Origin: an uncultured Armatimonadota bacterium
Lineage (GTDB): Bacteria > Armatimonadota > Fimbriimonadia > Fimbriimonadales > Fimbriimonadaceae
DNA length: 64,000 nucleotides
Assembly (NCBI GenBank): GCA_903899015.1
Contig: CAIUHP010000097.1
Coordinates: 29,773-93,772 of the forward strand
Direction of reading: 5' to 3'
Made by a program: the position numbers and the translations under genes. Of the stretch, positions 52,340 to 61,938 are shown in pieces. The first letter of the stretch is position 1; every line of letters starts with the position of its first letter. Below the pieces are notes generated by a model, which did no database searches, was not told the origin of the DNA, and saw only the letters and a program-made list of their open reading frames with translations.

Positions 52340-52876
52340 ATGCAAATCGTCATACCTGACGAATACAAGCATCTTTACGAACAGACCAAGGAGCGCCCAG
52401 TTGTTAAGATTCCGGCTCCTGTCCTTCGTCAAGTAGCTCCCGAAGTCACCAAGATCAGCAAGAAAACTCTGCTGCTGATTGATGACATGCTTCGGATCAT
52501 GCGGAAATCCAACGGAGTTGGATTGGCCGCCCCACAAGTTGGCATCCTGCAACGCATCATCGTCATTGCACCGGAAGGCGAGCGACCAACGGCTCTTATC
52601 AACCCGAAGATTGTGGTTGCGAAAGGCGAACAGACTGGGCAAGAGGGTTGCTTGAGCATTCCTGGGCTCTACGGCGATGTCACGAGATCACTTTATATCG
52701 AAGTAGAAGCAACGGACCGTAAAGGTCGGGAATTGACGTACGAGCTAGAAGGTATGCCCGCCCGAATAGTCCAGCATGAGATCGATCATTTGGATGGCAT
52801 CCTGTTCATTGATAAGGTCATTCCGGAAACGCTTCACTGGACCAATCCTGAAAGCTCAGACGATGACGCTGAATAG
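52340..52876 (+). CDS. def: Peptide deformylase
   Basis: A 178-residue metalloenzyme that removes the formyl group from nascent N-terminal methionine. Motif 1 is GVGLAAPQ at 59-66, motif 2 EGCLS at 102-106 (metal cysteine) and motif 3 HEIDH at 146-150 (metal histidines and catalytic glutamate). About 12 residues more N-terminal sequence than in short versions. It sits between prmC and fmt, its functional counterpart. Confidence 0.96.
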   Translation: MQIVIPDEYKHLYEQTKERPVVKIPAPVLRQVAPEVTKISKKTLLLIDDMLRIMRKSNGVGLAAPQVGILQRIIVIAPEGERPTALINPKIVVAKGEQTGQEGCLSIPGLYGDVTRSLYIEVEATDRKGRELTYELEGMPARIVQHEIDHLDGILFIDKVIPETLHWTNPESSDDDAE

Positions 52877-52894
52877 GGATCGCTAAAGGTCACC

Positions 52895-53803
52895 ATGTCG
52901 TTAATCTTTTTCGGAACTGGGGTCTTTGCCATTCCTGCGTTACGAGCTTTGGCCGACCAGGTTTCGCTCGTCATTACACAGCCTGATCGTCCGAGCGGTC
53001 GAGGCATGCGCCTCACCCCGTCTCCAATCAAATTGCTAGCCTTAGAATTGGGATTACCGGTGGAGACGCCGGAACGTTCGCGTGCCCCGGAATGGGTGGA
53101 GAAATTCGAATCCTTGGCCCCCGACGCACTTTTGGTCGCAAGTTACGGCCAAATCCTATCCCAGCGAGTTCTCGACTCCGCTCGATGTGGAGGAATCAAC
53201 CTTCACGGATCGATCCTTCCCAAGTATCGAGGGGCGGCACCTATTCAGCGCTGCATTCTTAATGGCGATCTCGAATCGGGAATCACCCTCATGCAGATGG
53301 ACAAGGGTATGGATACCGGCGACGTGATCGAAATCTCAAGGACCCCGATCGGACGTGACGAAACCTACGGAGAACTACAAGACCGCTTGGCGATCATTGC
53401 AGCTGAAATGGCGGTCGAATGGATGCCGCGGATTTTGAAGGGTGATTACTCGCGTATCCCCCAAAACGGTGAATTCGCAACCCACGCCCCGAAAATTGAA
53501 AAATCTGAAGCTGAGCTCCATGTAGAAAATGCTGCGAAGCAAGAATACGATCGATTTCGGGCGTTTACTCCCGAACCGGGAGCGTTCCTCCGAACAGCAT
53601 CGGGCGTGATGAGGCTCTCTGGCGCTCGCCTCTCCGAGTTACAAGGTGAGCCGGGTACCGTTCTTTCTACCAGTCCTCTGACCATAGCCTTCGCAAATGG
53701 CGCAATTGAGCTACTTGAGGTTCAACCAGAAGGTAAAAAGAGGATGACAGGCAAGGATTTCGCAAACGGGGCACGCTTACGCTCTGGATCGCGTTTAGTT
53801 TGA
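52895..53803 (+). CDS. fmt: Methionyl-tRNA formyltransferase
   Basis: A 302-residue enzyme that formylates initiator Met-tRNA with 10-formyl-tetrahydrofolate. Residues 1-190 form the formyl-transfer domain with SGRGMRLTPSPIK, the INLHGSILPKYRGAAPIQ motif (asparagine and histidine catalytic pair) and MDKGMDTGDVIEI. The C-terminal OB-like domain (FRAFTPEPGAF onward) contacts the tRNA. It begins 18 bases after def, with AAAGGT upstream. Confidence 0.96.
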   Translation: MSLIFFGTGVFAIPALRALADQVSLVITQPDRPSGRGMRLTPSPIKLLALELGLPVETPERSRAPEWVEKFESLAPDALLVASYGQILSQRVLDSARCGGINLHGSILPKYRGAAPIQRCILNGDLESGITLMQMDKGMDTGDVIEISRTPIGRDETYGELQDRLAIIAAEMAVEWMPRILKGDYSRIPQNGEFATHAPKIEKSEAELHVENAAKQEYDRFRAFTPEPGAFLRTASGVMRLSGARLSELQGEPGTVLSTSPLTIAFANGAIELLEVQPEGKKRMTGKDFANGARLRSGSRLV

Positions 53804-53813
53804 TCAGACTTCC

Positions 53814-55112
53814 ATGGCATCTAATAATCAGAATTCATCATCGATCTTGCCCAAGATCTCTAGAAAGCTTGCAGTTCGCACGCTTGTTCTCGTGGTCGTG
53901 GTCGGCGGAATGGTTTACGGTCTGGAGTGGTTCCTAAAAGTCCGCTCGGACTTGAAGGGCCTTCAAACTTCAAACACCGTTGGCTGGATCTCGGCGATCC
54001 AATTTTTGCCTGACGGTCAGCAAGCGATTCTCATCGCGCCCGACGGAAAAATTCAAAAGGACTCCGGCTACAAAGAGCACACGACGGACCGAGACATAGC
54101 TTGGTCACCAGGCGGGAACTTCCTCTACTTCATCAGTGATCGTAACGAGCACAACTTCAACCTCTTCCGTTGGGCTCCAGGCACTCCAGAACCAGCCGAA
54201 CAACGAACGACTGGTACACGAGCTCGCAGCAATCCAAAGTTCTCAAGCCAGCCTACTGATGAAAGCGATTCCATTGCGAAAGCTTTGATCACGTGCGGCG
54301 GACTTGTCCAACAATTTGATCCAACCAACCAGACAACGGAACAGATCCTTCCCCCAACTTCCAAGGAAATCGTCCAGTCCCAAGGACAGGGCGAAGAAAA
54401 CCCGGGCGGAATAGAAAACCAGTTTTCCGGTGTCTACGGCAACCTCGGCACCAGCTTTCGGGAAGCTCAATGGTGCGGAAACAAGCGGTTCATCGCGGGA
54501 ATTATGCGCCGAGAGAATGGGGAAACGCTTATTCTTCAAGACATGCAGGCTGTTGATGGAAAAATTCCTCAGCCTCGCCCAATTACTTCCGGTGAACACA
54601 TTGATTTTTCGGTTAACCCGAAAGATGGAAACATCGTTTACACCGTCCAAGGATTTCAGTGGCCAGAAGCCGTTCCAACGGGTGCAGATGGCAAACCAGT
54701 TAAGAAGCCATTCGTTAACGCGATCGTCGTTTATGATGTGATTGCAGGCAAGGGCCAGCTTGTTGCTCAGAATGCAGAGGTGGCTTTTGGAATGCCATCG
54801 ATCCGCCCTGATGGCAAATGCGTGATCATCGTGGTTGGCACGATGACCAATGGAGCGCTGGTTCCGCGAGGCATGTCCACCTTCCCTACGTTTAACGACC
54901 CAGCTTTCAAGCCCATTCGGATCCCTGGAGATATTCACGAGCCCAGTTGGAGCCCTGATGGTGCCCATATCGTCTTCGCACTGCGAGGAAAGAATGGTAA
55001 GCGGTCCATTTACGACGTCAGAACTGATGATGGAACGATGCGAAACGTCACGGGTGACGTTGGGGACTTCGCTTTTCCCAAGTTCAGCCCTCAGCTACCC
55101 ACTAAGAGCTAA
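53814..55112 (+). CDS. Membrane-anchored TolB-like beta-propeller protein
   Basis: A 432-residue protein with one N-terminal transmembrane helix (21-42: VRTLVLVVVVGGMVYGLEWF). The rest is built of repeated propeller blades with DIAWSPGGNFLYFISDRNE, FSVNPKDGNIVYTVQ, MPSIRPDGKCVIIVV and PSWSPDGAHIVFALRG, the WD40/PD40-like motif of TolB and similar proteins. It probably faces outside the cytoplasm. It closes the hflX-fmt block, 10 bases after fmt, and overlaps the stop of the opposite gene by four bases. Function unknown. Confidence 0.82.
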   Translation: MASNNQNSSSILPKISRKLAVRTLVLVVVVGGMVYGLEWFLKVRSDLKGLQTSNTVGWISAIQFLPDGQQAILIAPDGKIQKDSGYKEHTTDRDIAWSPGGNFLYFISDRNEHNFNLFRWAPGTPEPAEQRTTGTRARSNPKFSSQPTDESDSIAKALITCGGLVQQFDPTNQTTEQILPPTSKEIVQSQGQGEENPGGIENQFSGVYGNLGTSFREAQWCGNKRFIAGIMRRENGETLILQDMQAVDGKIPQPRPITSGEHIDFSVNPKDGNIVYTVQGFQWPEAVPTGADGKPVKKPFVNAIVVYDVIAGKGQLVAQNAEVAFGMPSIRPDGKCVIIVVGTMTNGALVPRGMSTFPTFNDPAFKPIRIPGDIHEPSWSPDGAHIVFALRGKNGKRSIYDVRTDDGTMRNVTGDVGDFAFPKFSPQLPTKS

Positions 55113-55591
55113 GACTTAGGCGGCAGATAGAAGAAATAAACGGCGAACCCCGCCATAACGACCCAGGCCGTGCCGAATATCCACGTTGCGGTCTGGGCAA
55201 ATAGCAGATTTCCGTCGTGAGCCTCTTTCACCCGGACATGGCGCAGAACTGAATATTCGTCGAGCGAAGCGCCCGATTGAAAGATGTCATCTTGCTTCCA
55301 GTGCCAATGCTGGATGACTGAACAGACACCCGCAATTCCGGGGTGGGCTCGAAAAGAAAGAACCAATCCCAAAACCGCCAACAAGAGAGGAAAGCATATT
55401 CGAAAGCTACTTCCCCAAATTGGATTCATATTCCCCATCGAAATGGCATAGCCTGAGACGAGAAAGGCTTGGGAAGTAATGTAGGAATTTAGGCGATTTG
55501 CAAGAACGCCGTACTCGTGCTTCACTTCATCGCGGCAAATCCTAAATGCGCGTTCGGCACGTTCCTGTTCTTCTGGTTTCACGCTGTCCAT
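55109..55591 (-). CDS. Hypothetical membrane protein
   Basis: A 160-residue protein beginning MDSVKPEEQERAERAFRICR (charged helix), followed by hydrophobic segments near 45-55, 65-83 (FRICFPLLLAVLGLVLSF) and 133-155 (ATWIFGTAWVVMAGFAVYFF). The layout resembles small multi-helix proteins of the RipA type, but I am not sure. It is convergent with the propeller gene (4-base overlap) and downstream of the GNAT gene. No motif gives a function. Confidence 0.6.
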   Translation of the reverse strand: MDSVKPEEQERAERAFRICRDEVKHEYGVLANRLNSYITSQAFLVSGYAISMGNMNPIWGSSFRICFPLLLAVLGLVLSFRAHPGIAGVCSVIQHWHWKQDDIFQSGASLDEYSVLRHVRVKEAHDGNLLFAQTATWIFGTAWVVMAGFAVYFFYLPPKS

Positions 55592-55621
55592 TTTATTTCA
55601 ACTACCATCCAACGCGGGAAG

Positions 55622-56194
55622 TTAGGAACTAGCCGCCATGGCCATTTCCCATCCGGGAGTTCCGATTACTTGTCCTACCGGAATGGGAGCGGCTGGGTCG
55701 ATCTGAGGTGCTTGCAAAGCCAACTCCCACCATCCCACGTCATGCCACTGGCCAAGCTTGTAGCCCACGTTTCGATAGACTCCGATTGGCTTGAAGCCCA
55801 TTGCTTCATGTAGCCCAACACTCCCTTCATTCGGTAACGTTATGCCAGCATGAGCCATCACAAATCCTTGCACGGCAAGGATTGCCATTAATGGCTGATA
55901 GAGCGCCTTGCCGATCCCTAACCGGCGAAAATCGGGATGGATATAGACTGAGACGTCTACCGACCATTGGTAGTGATAGCGCGCACGGTGCTGGCTCGCA
56001 TAGGCGTACCCCATAACCTGACCTTGCTTGGCTGCAACAAGCCAGGGGTAGGTCTTCAGAGTAGAAAGAACTCGATCGACCATTTCCGCTTCATCGGGCG
56101 CCTCGGTCTCGAATGAAACAGGACTCTGGATCACAAATGGCCGATAGATTTCAGCCATTTGAGCTGCGTCTGAAGGTGTCGCCAAGCGAATCAT
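55622..56194 (-). CDS. GNAT-family N-acetyltransferase (phosphinothricin acetyltransferase-like)
   Basis: A 190-residue GNAT protein. It opens MIRLATPSDAAQMAEIY, has SVSFET-like SPVSFETEAP, VSVYIHPDFRRLGIGKALYQ (acetyl-CoA loop, R-x-x-G-I-G) and GVYRNVGYKLGQWHDVGWWE at the end. This is the pattern of the Pat/MnaT/YncA subgroup that acetylates phosphinothricin, methionine sulfone or similar amino acids. The C-terminal 20 residues are unusual. No resistance phenotype is implied. It lies between GH95 and the small membrane protein genes. Confidence 0.9.
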   Translation of the reverse strand: MIRLATPSDAAQMAEIYRPFVIQSPVSFETEAPDEAEMVDRVLSTLKTYPWLVAAKQGQVMGYAYASQHRARYHYQWSVDVSVYIHPDFRRLGIGKALYQPLMAILAVQGFVMAHAGITLPNEGSVGLHEAMGFKPIGVYRNVGYKLGQWHDVGWWELALQAPQIDPAAPIPVGQVIGTPGWEMAMAASS

Positions 56195-56213
56195 GTCTGC
56201 TTTGTACTTCCAG

Positions 56214-58634
56214 CTACCGACTAACTTGGAGTGTTTGATGCCCTGTCAGCTTCAGTCGAAGAAGATGCTCTCCCAATTTATCAAACGAGACCGGTTGCCC
56301 GTTGCTCGTCAAGCGAATGTCATCCTTCGTCCTAATGTGAATTGTCTGAGTCATCGCTAGAGGATTACTGATCGTTCCGCTAACCAGATGCCCACCATCC
56401 CAAGCAAGGTCAACTTGGAGTCCTCCTCTCGCCTTTAAACCAGTCACTTCACCTTTGGCCCATTTGGCCGGCAGAGCTGGCAAGAGGCTGATGGTAAACG
56501 GTTCGCCTGGCTTCTCACGGTGACTCTGCATTAGCATCTCCGCAATGCCTGCCGTTGCGCCAAAATTACCGTCGATCTGGAACGGTGGGTGAGCATCAAA
56601 GAGGTTCGGATATGTACCACCCCCGTTCGCATAGTTATATCCAACCGCGCCAGTAGGCTTAAGAAGTCTATGCAAGAGAAGCTCGGCGTGATCCCCATCT
56701 CCGAGCCTAGCCCAGAAGCAAAGTTTCCAAGCCATGCTCCAACCAGTGCTCTCATCGCCTCGGGCAACAAGGGTCTTTCGAGTTGCTTCGGCAAGATCCG
56801 GCGTGCCGTACTGCGTGATTTGATCGGATGGGTAAAGCCCGTACAGGTGCGAGGTGTGGCGATGGTGAGGTTCGACTTCGTCGTAAGCCTCTAGCCATTC
56901 TTGCAATCGGCCGTCTGGACCAATCTGATTGGGAGCCAACTGGCGTCTGATATCGTCAAGTTTTAAAGCTAATTCATGATCGATTCCTAGTTCCCTGGCC
57001 GCCTCGGAAGTATTTTCGAATAACTCACGAAGGATTTGTTCGTCAATCGTTGGACCAAGACAGGTGTGAGCGACTTGTCCGTTAGGGAGCCGAAAAGCAT
57101 TCTCTGGCGAGTTTGAAGGCCCCGTCACGAGCCAGCCATGCTTGGGTTCTGGAACCACAAGGGATGCAAAGCATTCAGCAGCACCCTTCAGAATGGGATA
57201 GATTCGCTTGAGATAAGCGCGATCATGAGTGTAGATGTAATGGTTCCAGAGGTGCTCGCAGAGCCAACCTGAACCAGAGCTAGTACTTCCCCAGGAAGCA
57301 CTCTCGCCAGGAGCCGTGAAGCCCCAAGGATTCGTAATCACATGGGCTATCCAACCAGGAGCATTATAGTAAGCCTTAGCCGTGCGAGAACCGGGCTCAA
57401 CAAGTGATTCAATCAGACTAGTGAGCGGTAAGTGGCACTCAGAGAGGTTGGTAGACTCCGCAAGCCAGTAGTTCATCTGGACGTTAATATCCAAGTGGTA
57501 GTCAGCATTCCAAGGCGTTTGAAGCTCTTCTGCCCAGATGCCTTGCAGGTTTGCCGGAAGTCCACCTTCTCTTGAGGAGCAGATCAACAAGTATCGACCG
57601 AACTGCATGTAAAGTTCCGCTAGTTTCGGATCATCGCCCGTCTTGGCAAATTGTTCGAGTCGCTTAGGAGTGGAAAGTTCAGAATAGGATTTCCCTTCCA
57701 GATTGAGCTTGAATCGATCAAAGTAGGATTTGTAATCTCGAACTTGGGCGGATTTGAGCTTATCCCAACTCTTGTGGCTTGCTGCTTCCACCTGCTTACG
57801 TGTGATTTCCTTATAAGCAGATCCCATATGTTTTCCGGCAATAGGGCCTGAATAACTGGTGCCTGCCGAAACAATCACCATCGCTTCGGATGCCCCAGAA
57901 ACTTCCACCTGATTGTTCTGGACCGAGACCTTGCCGCCCTTTGAGGTCACTAACCGAACTCTTGCGATGTAACCCAGACCATTTCCACCTTTTCCATCGT
58001 TAAGGTGACCTTCAATCGCAATTCCGTGATCGCCATCTGCTGAGACGGTGCCTCTCTCTGGTCGAGACATGGAGACATCGAACGACAACGGCTTTTTGTT
58101 AGAAGAGGTGATTCGATAGACAAGGACTTGATCCGGACCTGAAACAATTAATTCTCGTTTTTGGTTTTGAAGCGTCAATGTCGCGATCGCCTCATTGAGA
58201 TTGAGTTCGCGCCGATACGAAGCTTGGGTTTTACTCTCGTCGCCAAAGTTGAGTTTTAAGTCGGCGAGAACCTGATAACACCCATAAGGGCCATCTTTAC
58301 CGTTACCAGATCCACTTCCAGGACCATCACAGGTGAAAGCGCTGTCCATCATTGACTCCGCTTCAGCATTCTTACCTTGCATGAGCAAAGCAAGAATCTT
58401 GGAGCGAGTCTTCCAAGCTTCACTTCGATTCTGATCGAGGACTCGACCAGACCACATTGAAGACTCGTTTAGAACGATTCGATCTTCAACCGGGTCCCCA
58501 AAGAGCATTCCTCCAATTCTTCCGTTACCAACCGGCAGCGAAGACTGAAAACTAGCCGCCGGTCGGTCGAACCAAATGGATAACGGATCTTCTTGAGATC
58601 GGAACATCATCATTGAAGCAATCAGAGGAAGCAT
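56214..58634 (-). CDS. Glycoside hydrolase family 95 protein (alpha-L-fucosidase-like)
   Basis: An 806-residue enzyme that would cleave terminal alpha-1,2-fucose or galactose. It opens with LSIWFDRPAASFQSSLPVGNGRIGGMLFG, then NESSMWSG, the GH95 N-terminal beta-sandwich signature. The (alpha/alpha)6 barrel holds NLQGIWAEELQTPWNADYHL, the NVQMNYWLAE segment, and near the end FQIDGNFGATAGIAEMLMQS. A short hydrophobic N terminus (MLPLIASMMM) could be a weak signal sequence. It is the second glycosidase of the window after GH38. Substrate to be tested. Confidence 0.94.
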   Translation of the reverse strand: MLPLIASMMMFRSQEDPLSIWFDRPAASFQSSLPVGNGRIGGMLFGDPVEDRIVLNESSMWSGRVLDQNRSEAWKTRSKILALLMQGKNAEAESMMDSAFTCDGPGSGSGNGKDGPYGCYQVLADLKLNFGDESKTQASYRRELNLNEAIATLTLQNQKRELIVSGPDQVLVYRITSSNKKPLSFDVSMSRPERGTVSADGDHGIAIEGHLNDGKGGNGLGYIARVRLVTSKGGKVSVQNNQVEVSGASEAMVIVSAGTSYSGPIAGKHMGSAYKEITRKQVEAASHKSWDKLKSAQVRDYKSYFDRFKLNLEGKSYSELSTPKRLEQFAKTGDDPKLAELYMQFGRYLLICSSREGGLPANLQGIWAEELQTPWNADYHLDINVQMNYWLAESTNLSECHLPLTSLIESLVEPGSRTAKAYYNAPGWIAHVITNPWGFTAPGESASWGSTSSGSGWLCEHLWNHYIYTHDRAYLKRIYPILKGAAECFASLVVPEPKHGWLVTGPSNSPENAFRLPNGQVAHTCLGPTIDEQILRELFENTSEAARELGIDHELALKLDDIRRQLAPNQIGPDGRLQEWLEAYDEVEPHHRHTSHLYGLYPSDQITQYGTPDLAEATRKTLVARGDESTGWSMAWKLCFWARLGDGDHAELLLHRLLKPTGAVGYNYANGGGTYPNLFDAHPPFQIDGNFGATAGIAEMLMQSHREKPGEPFTISLLPALPAKWAKGEVTGLKARGGLQVDLAWDGGHLVSGTISNPLAMTQTIHIRTKDDIRLTSNGQPVSFDKLGEHLLRLKLTGHQTLQVSR

Positions 58635-58695
58635 GCTGAATTATGCTTTTTTCCAAGAAAGCTTGCACGATGGAAAGGATACTCAGGCTCAAACA

Positions 58696-58723
58696 AAAGG
58701 GCCCCGCAAATTGGGAGCCCTTT
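58696..58723 (-). terminator. Intrinsic terminator after the DUF4397 lipoprotein gene
   Basis: On the minus strand AAAGGGCTCC pairs with GGGGCCCTTT (one T-G pair) around an eight-base loop, and TTTTGTTTG follows. It begins five bases after the stop of the gene at 58728-59534. Confidence 0.7.
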
Positions 58724-58727
58724 AAAT

Positions 58728-59534
58728 TTACGGGGCGACTGCCCTTTTAACAGTGGAGCCAACTACTACGATGGGTCTAACGCCATTAGTCGGTGGGGTT
58801 GCACCGGCAACTGCGTTGAACACGATCGGAGTAAGCGTTTGCTGAGCAGCAGGTGTCGTCGTCCCTTGGGCATCCGTGATCGCAAGCATCGTGATCGCAT
58901 TGGCACCTGTTCCAGCGAGAGTGGTGCCTACCGTGACCCCAGATTCACTCGCAACAATATTTTGAGTTCCGGCTTGCGTGAAGAAGACGTTGTAAGTTCC
59001 AGGAACTATGTTGTTGACTTCACTAGCAAAACCAGAGTTAAAGACCCCAATACTACTCGCGGTTGGAGTCAGGCCGGTCGTTACGGTCTGAGTGGTTACG
59101 TAGACATCTACCGAAGGCACGAAAACCGAAGTGTTAGCAAATAGGATCCTTGCTTGACCTGAAGTGGGTTCAGAAACGTCTACCGGCAGAATGGCCACAG
59201 ACTGGTTTGAAGAACTTCCATAAGCAAAAGAAGCATAGTAGTTGTTCGTCAGAAATCCAGCGATAAGAGTTGAGCCAGCTAACTGGGTACCTGCAGAGTT
59301 GGTAACAAAAACGGAAGCATTTGCCCCGCTTCCGACCGCAATGAAACCGGGCGAAGTAAGCCCATAACCAACGTTGTTCAATACCGTACTGCCATTTGCG
59401 GTGATCGTTACATTGCCAACGTTGGGATCGGCATTAATTCCGTAAACGCTCGCGGTACCCCCGTTTCCAGAGCCGCCTCCACACCCAAACACAGTCAACA
59501 AGGCAAGTGAGCCAAGGAAAAGTCTTTTACCCAT
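58728..59534 (-). CDS. DUF4397-domain lipoprotein
   Basis: A 268-residue secreted lipoprotein. The signal sequence ends in the lipobox LLTVFGC with cysteine at position 18, then a glycine-rich tether (GGGSGNGG). Two DUF4397-like beta-sandwich repeats follow, each with ASVYGINADPNVGNVTITANG-type and ARILFANTSVFVPSVDVYVT-type strands. Rich in threonine, valine and serine and poor in charged residues, as in surface proteins. Function unknown; likely on the cell surface. It has its own terminator. Confidence 0.88.
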   Translation of the reverse strand: MGKRLFLGSLALLTVFGCGGGSGNGGTASVYGINADPNVGNVTITANGSTVLNNVGYGLTSPGFIAVGSGANASVFVTNSAGTQLAGSTLIAGFLTNNYYASFAYGSSSNQSVAILPVDVSEPTSGQARILFANTSVFVPSVDVYVTTQTVTTGLTPTASSIGVFNSGFASEVNNIVPGTYNVFFTQAGTQNIVASESGVTVGTTLAGTGANAITMLAITDAQGTTTPAAQQTLTPIVFNAVAGATPPTNGVRPIVVVGSTVKRAVAP

Positions 59535-59635
59535 ATTAAAGATTTACTCAGTATTTTTACGGTCAACAGTCAGAGGATCTGAAGATTGAGGGTAGCTGGC
59601 ACTTTTCTAAACGTAATAACAGGCTTTGTAGCTGG

Positions 59636-59956
59636 TTAACAGCAAGGTCCCTGCCCCCTTGGGCATCGACAGCGTGGGCAGGCAGGCAATCGCGTATCGT
59701 ATGCTTCTCCGCATCCTAAGCAGTAAATGCTGTCGAACTCTAGTTCAATCTCCCTCTCTCTTTTTAAGATCTCACTTTCTTCGTGCAAGTCTCGAAGTGC
59801 GCTCAAGCTATATCTTTCTTGTACGCCCTTTATCGCGATGACAACGCACCCAAGTAAGAGGAAGCCCGAAAGTCCTATTAGGGCCTCAAATACCGTTCGG
59901 CTAACCGAGTACATGGGAAACGCCAGGAAGAGACAAACAATCTCTAACCCAACCAT
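59636..59956 (-). CDS. Small membrane protein with a C-terminal zinc-ribbon-like cysteine cluster
   Basis: A 106-residue protein with two N-terminal transmembrane helices (about 3-18 and 24-44), a coiled acidic helix (RDLHEESEILKREREIELEF) and a C-terminal CLGCGEAYDTRLPACPRCRC motif. Two CxxC pairs predict a zinc ribbon facing the cytoplasm. The last residues GQGPCC add a further cysteine pair. I do not recognise a named family. It lies 39 bases upstream of nothing on the same strand other than cvfB, which begins further upstream. Confidence 0.65.
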   Translation of the reverse strand: MVGLEIVCLFLAFPMYSVSRTVFEALIGLSGFLLLGCVVIAIKGVQERYSLSALRDLHEESEILKREREIELEFDSIYCLGCGEAYDTRLPACPRCRCPRGQGPCC

Positions 59957-59995
59957 GAGCCTAAACCGCTCTTTTAATGTTGGTTCTATGGCCGG

Positions 59996-60826
59996 CTACT
60001 CCTTGAGTCGAATGCCGTGGTAGCTGAGTTCAATCTTGCCTTCCTTCAGTAGTAATCCTACTAGCTTCTTGAAAGATCCTTTGCTCATTCCGAATACAGC
60101 CCGGATGACTTCTGGGCTGGTCTGATCACTATATGGCAGAAAACCGCCAGATTTCTTCAGCATTGCCACTAGCTCCGGAGCCTGCGACACGACTGCTTCA
60201 TAGCCTTGAGGACTCAGAGAAAGGCTTACTCTGCCGTCTTCTCGGATCTTCTTGACGAAGGCACTGCGTCGATCGCCGATTCTTAGTCTCTCAAAGACTT
60301 CGTCTGGAAAGATGCCAGCTTGATAACGATTCTCAATGATCGCCATGGTTCCGTCATCCGTGTGGTGGGTAAAGAGTGCCTCTACCTTTTGACCTTCCTT
60401 GAGTTTGGAAGTGTCTGGGTCAAGATACTTGGTCAGCTTGGTACTGCCAAAAACTCGATTAGAAATCTTGTCGTGGACGACTCGAACCACGTAAGACCGT
60501 TCCTCTTTTAGCGGATATCTTTGCTCCGAGAGAGGTATGAGTAGGTCCTTTTCAAGCCCCCAATCCGCAAAAGCACCGAACGAACTGATGCTTACAATTT
60601 TGAGGAGGGCAAAATCTCCTGCGACCGCTAAGGGTTTGTTCAGGGTTGCGATCGGGCGATCTTCTGAGTCTGTGTAAACAAATACGTTGAGATTGTCCCC
60701 TTGCTTCGCACGAGGAGGAACCTGCCTGATTGGGAGCAGAACATCCGACTCTCCATCGCTGAGATAGACTCCAAAGTCGACCTTTCGAACGATAGAGAGT
60801 TGGTTGTAGCTTCCAATCAGGATCAT
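59996..60826 (-). CDS. cvfB: S1-domain RNA-binding protein CvfB
   Basis: A 276-residue protein with three S1 domains (about 1-60, 65-130, 140-205: motifs SSFGAFADWGL and EDGRVSLSLS) and a C-terminal winged helix (EVIRAVFGMSKGSFKKLVG). It matches the CvfB architecture, a virulence-factor regulator in Gram-positive bacteria and RNA-binding protein of unknown detail elsewhere. It is six bases after the aldolase gene in a common transcript. Confidence 0.92.
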   Translation of the reverse strand: MILIGSYNQLSIVRKVDFGVYLSDGESDVLLPIRQVPPRAKQGDNLNVFVYTDSEDRPIATLNKPLAVAGDFALLKIVSISSFGAFADWGLEKDLLIPLSEQRYPLKEERSYVVRVVHDKISNRVFGSTKLTKYLDPDTSKLKEGQKVEALFTHHTDDGTMAIIENRYQAGIFPDEVFERLRIGDRRSAFVKKIREDGRVSLSLSPQGYEAVVSQAPELVAMLKKSGGFLPYSDQTSPEVIRAVFGMSKGSFKKLVGLLLKEGKIELSYHGIRLKE

Positions 60827-60832
60827 AGTTTC

Positions 60833-61897
60833 TTAGGCGATCGTTACGTTAGCGTCCAGATAAACATCTTGGATCGCATGTAGTAGAGCCGCACCTTCGT
60901 TCATAGGCTTCTGGAAAGCCTTACGTCCGCTAATCAGACCCGTACCACCGGCTCGCTTGTTGATAACCGCAGTGCGAACTGCGTCAGCAAGGTCATTCTT
61001 TCCGGAAGCGCCACCGCTGTTGATCAGACCAATTCGTCCCATGTAGCCGTTGGCAACTTGGTAGCGAGTCAAGTCGATCGGGTGCTCGCTGGTCAGCTTG
61101 GTATAGACCCTTTCATCGGTCTTGCCATAGTCGCCTGCTTCGCCCTTAAGTGCCTTGTATCCACCATTGTTCTCTGGCATCTTCTGCTTAAGAATATCAG
61201 CCTGAATGGTTGCGCCAAGGTGATTCGCTTGACCGGTAAGGTCCGCCGACACGTGGTAATCCTTGTCCTTCTTGAAGGCTGGATTTCGCAGGTAGCACCA
61301 CAGAATCGTGGCCAGACCTAGTTCGTGGGCGTGCTCGAAAGCGGCCGAAACTTCTTGAATTTGGCGTGTGCTTTCGTCGCTTCCGAAGTAGATCGTGGCG
61401 CCAACGGCAACTGCTCCCATGTTCCAAGCTTGCTCGACGCTGCCAAACATGACCTGGTCAAACTTGTTTGGGTAGGTCATGAGCTCGTTGTGATTGATTT
61501 TCACAACGAACGGAATCTTGTGGGCATACTTGCGGCTCACTGCTCCGAGCACACCGAAAGTCGATGCGACTGCGTTGCATCCACCTTCGATCGCTAGTTT
61601 AACGATGTTTTCAGGATCGAAATATTGGGGGTTCGGTGCAAAGCTGGCGCCAGCGCTATGCTCAATTCCTTGGTCGACTGGAAGAATGCTGAGATAGCCT
61701 GTGTTGGCGAGGCGACCCGTTCCATACAATTGTTGGAGGGATCGTAATACTTGAGGGTTTCTATCTGATCCGGTAAAGATTCGGTCCAGAAAATCTGATC
61801 CTGGAAGATGGAGGGTTTCCTTAGGGATCGTTGTGCTGGTATGGGTCAGAAGGGATTCCTCGTTCCCTAATAGCTGTTGAATCTGCTCTGTCGTCAC
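60833..61897 (-). CDS. fbaB: Class I fructose-bisphosphate aldolase (DhnA/FbaB type)
   Basis: A 354-residue Schiff-base aldolase of glycolysis and gluconeogenesis. The DeoC/FbaB-type barrel shows [15 protein letters not shown], then [42 protein letters not shown] and [17 protein letters not shown] near the phosphate-binding end, and [13 protein letters not shown] as the last phosphate site. The length and motif set match FbaB/DhnA, distinct from the metal-dependent class II. It precedes cvfB by six bases. Confidence 0.95.
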   Translation of the reverse strand: MTTEQIQQLLGNEESLLTHTSTTIPKETLHLPGSDFLDRIFTGSDRNPQVLRSLQQLYGTGRLANTGYLSILPVDQGIEHSAGASFAPNPQYFDPENIVKLAIEGGCNAVASTFGVLGAVSRKYAHKIPFVVKINHNELMTYPNKFDQVMFGSVEQAWNMGAVAVGATIYFGSDESTRQIQEVSAAFEHAHELGLATILWCYLRNPAFKKDKDYHVSADLTGQANHLGATIQADILKQKMPENNGGYKALKGEAGDYGKTDERVYTKLTSEHPIDLTRYQVANGYMGRIGLINSGGASGKNDLADAVRTAVINKRAGGTGLISGRKAFQKPMNEGAALLHAIQDVYLDANVTIA

Positions 61898-61938
61898 TTC
61901 TTCGAATTCTCCTTAGCTCTTATGGTTTCATTGAGCAC

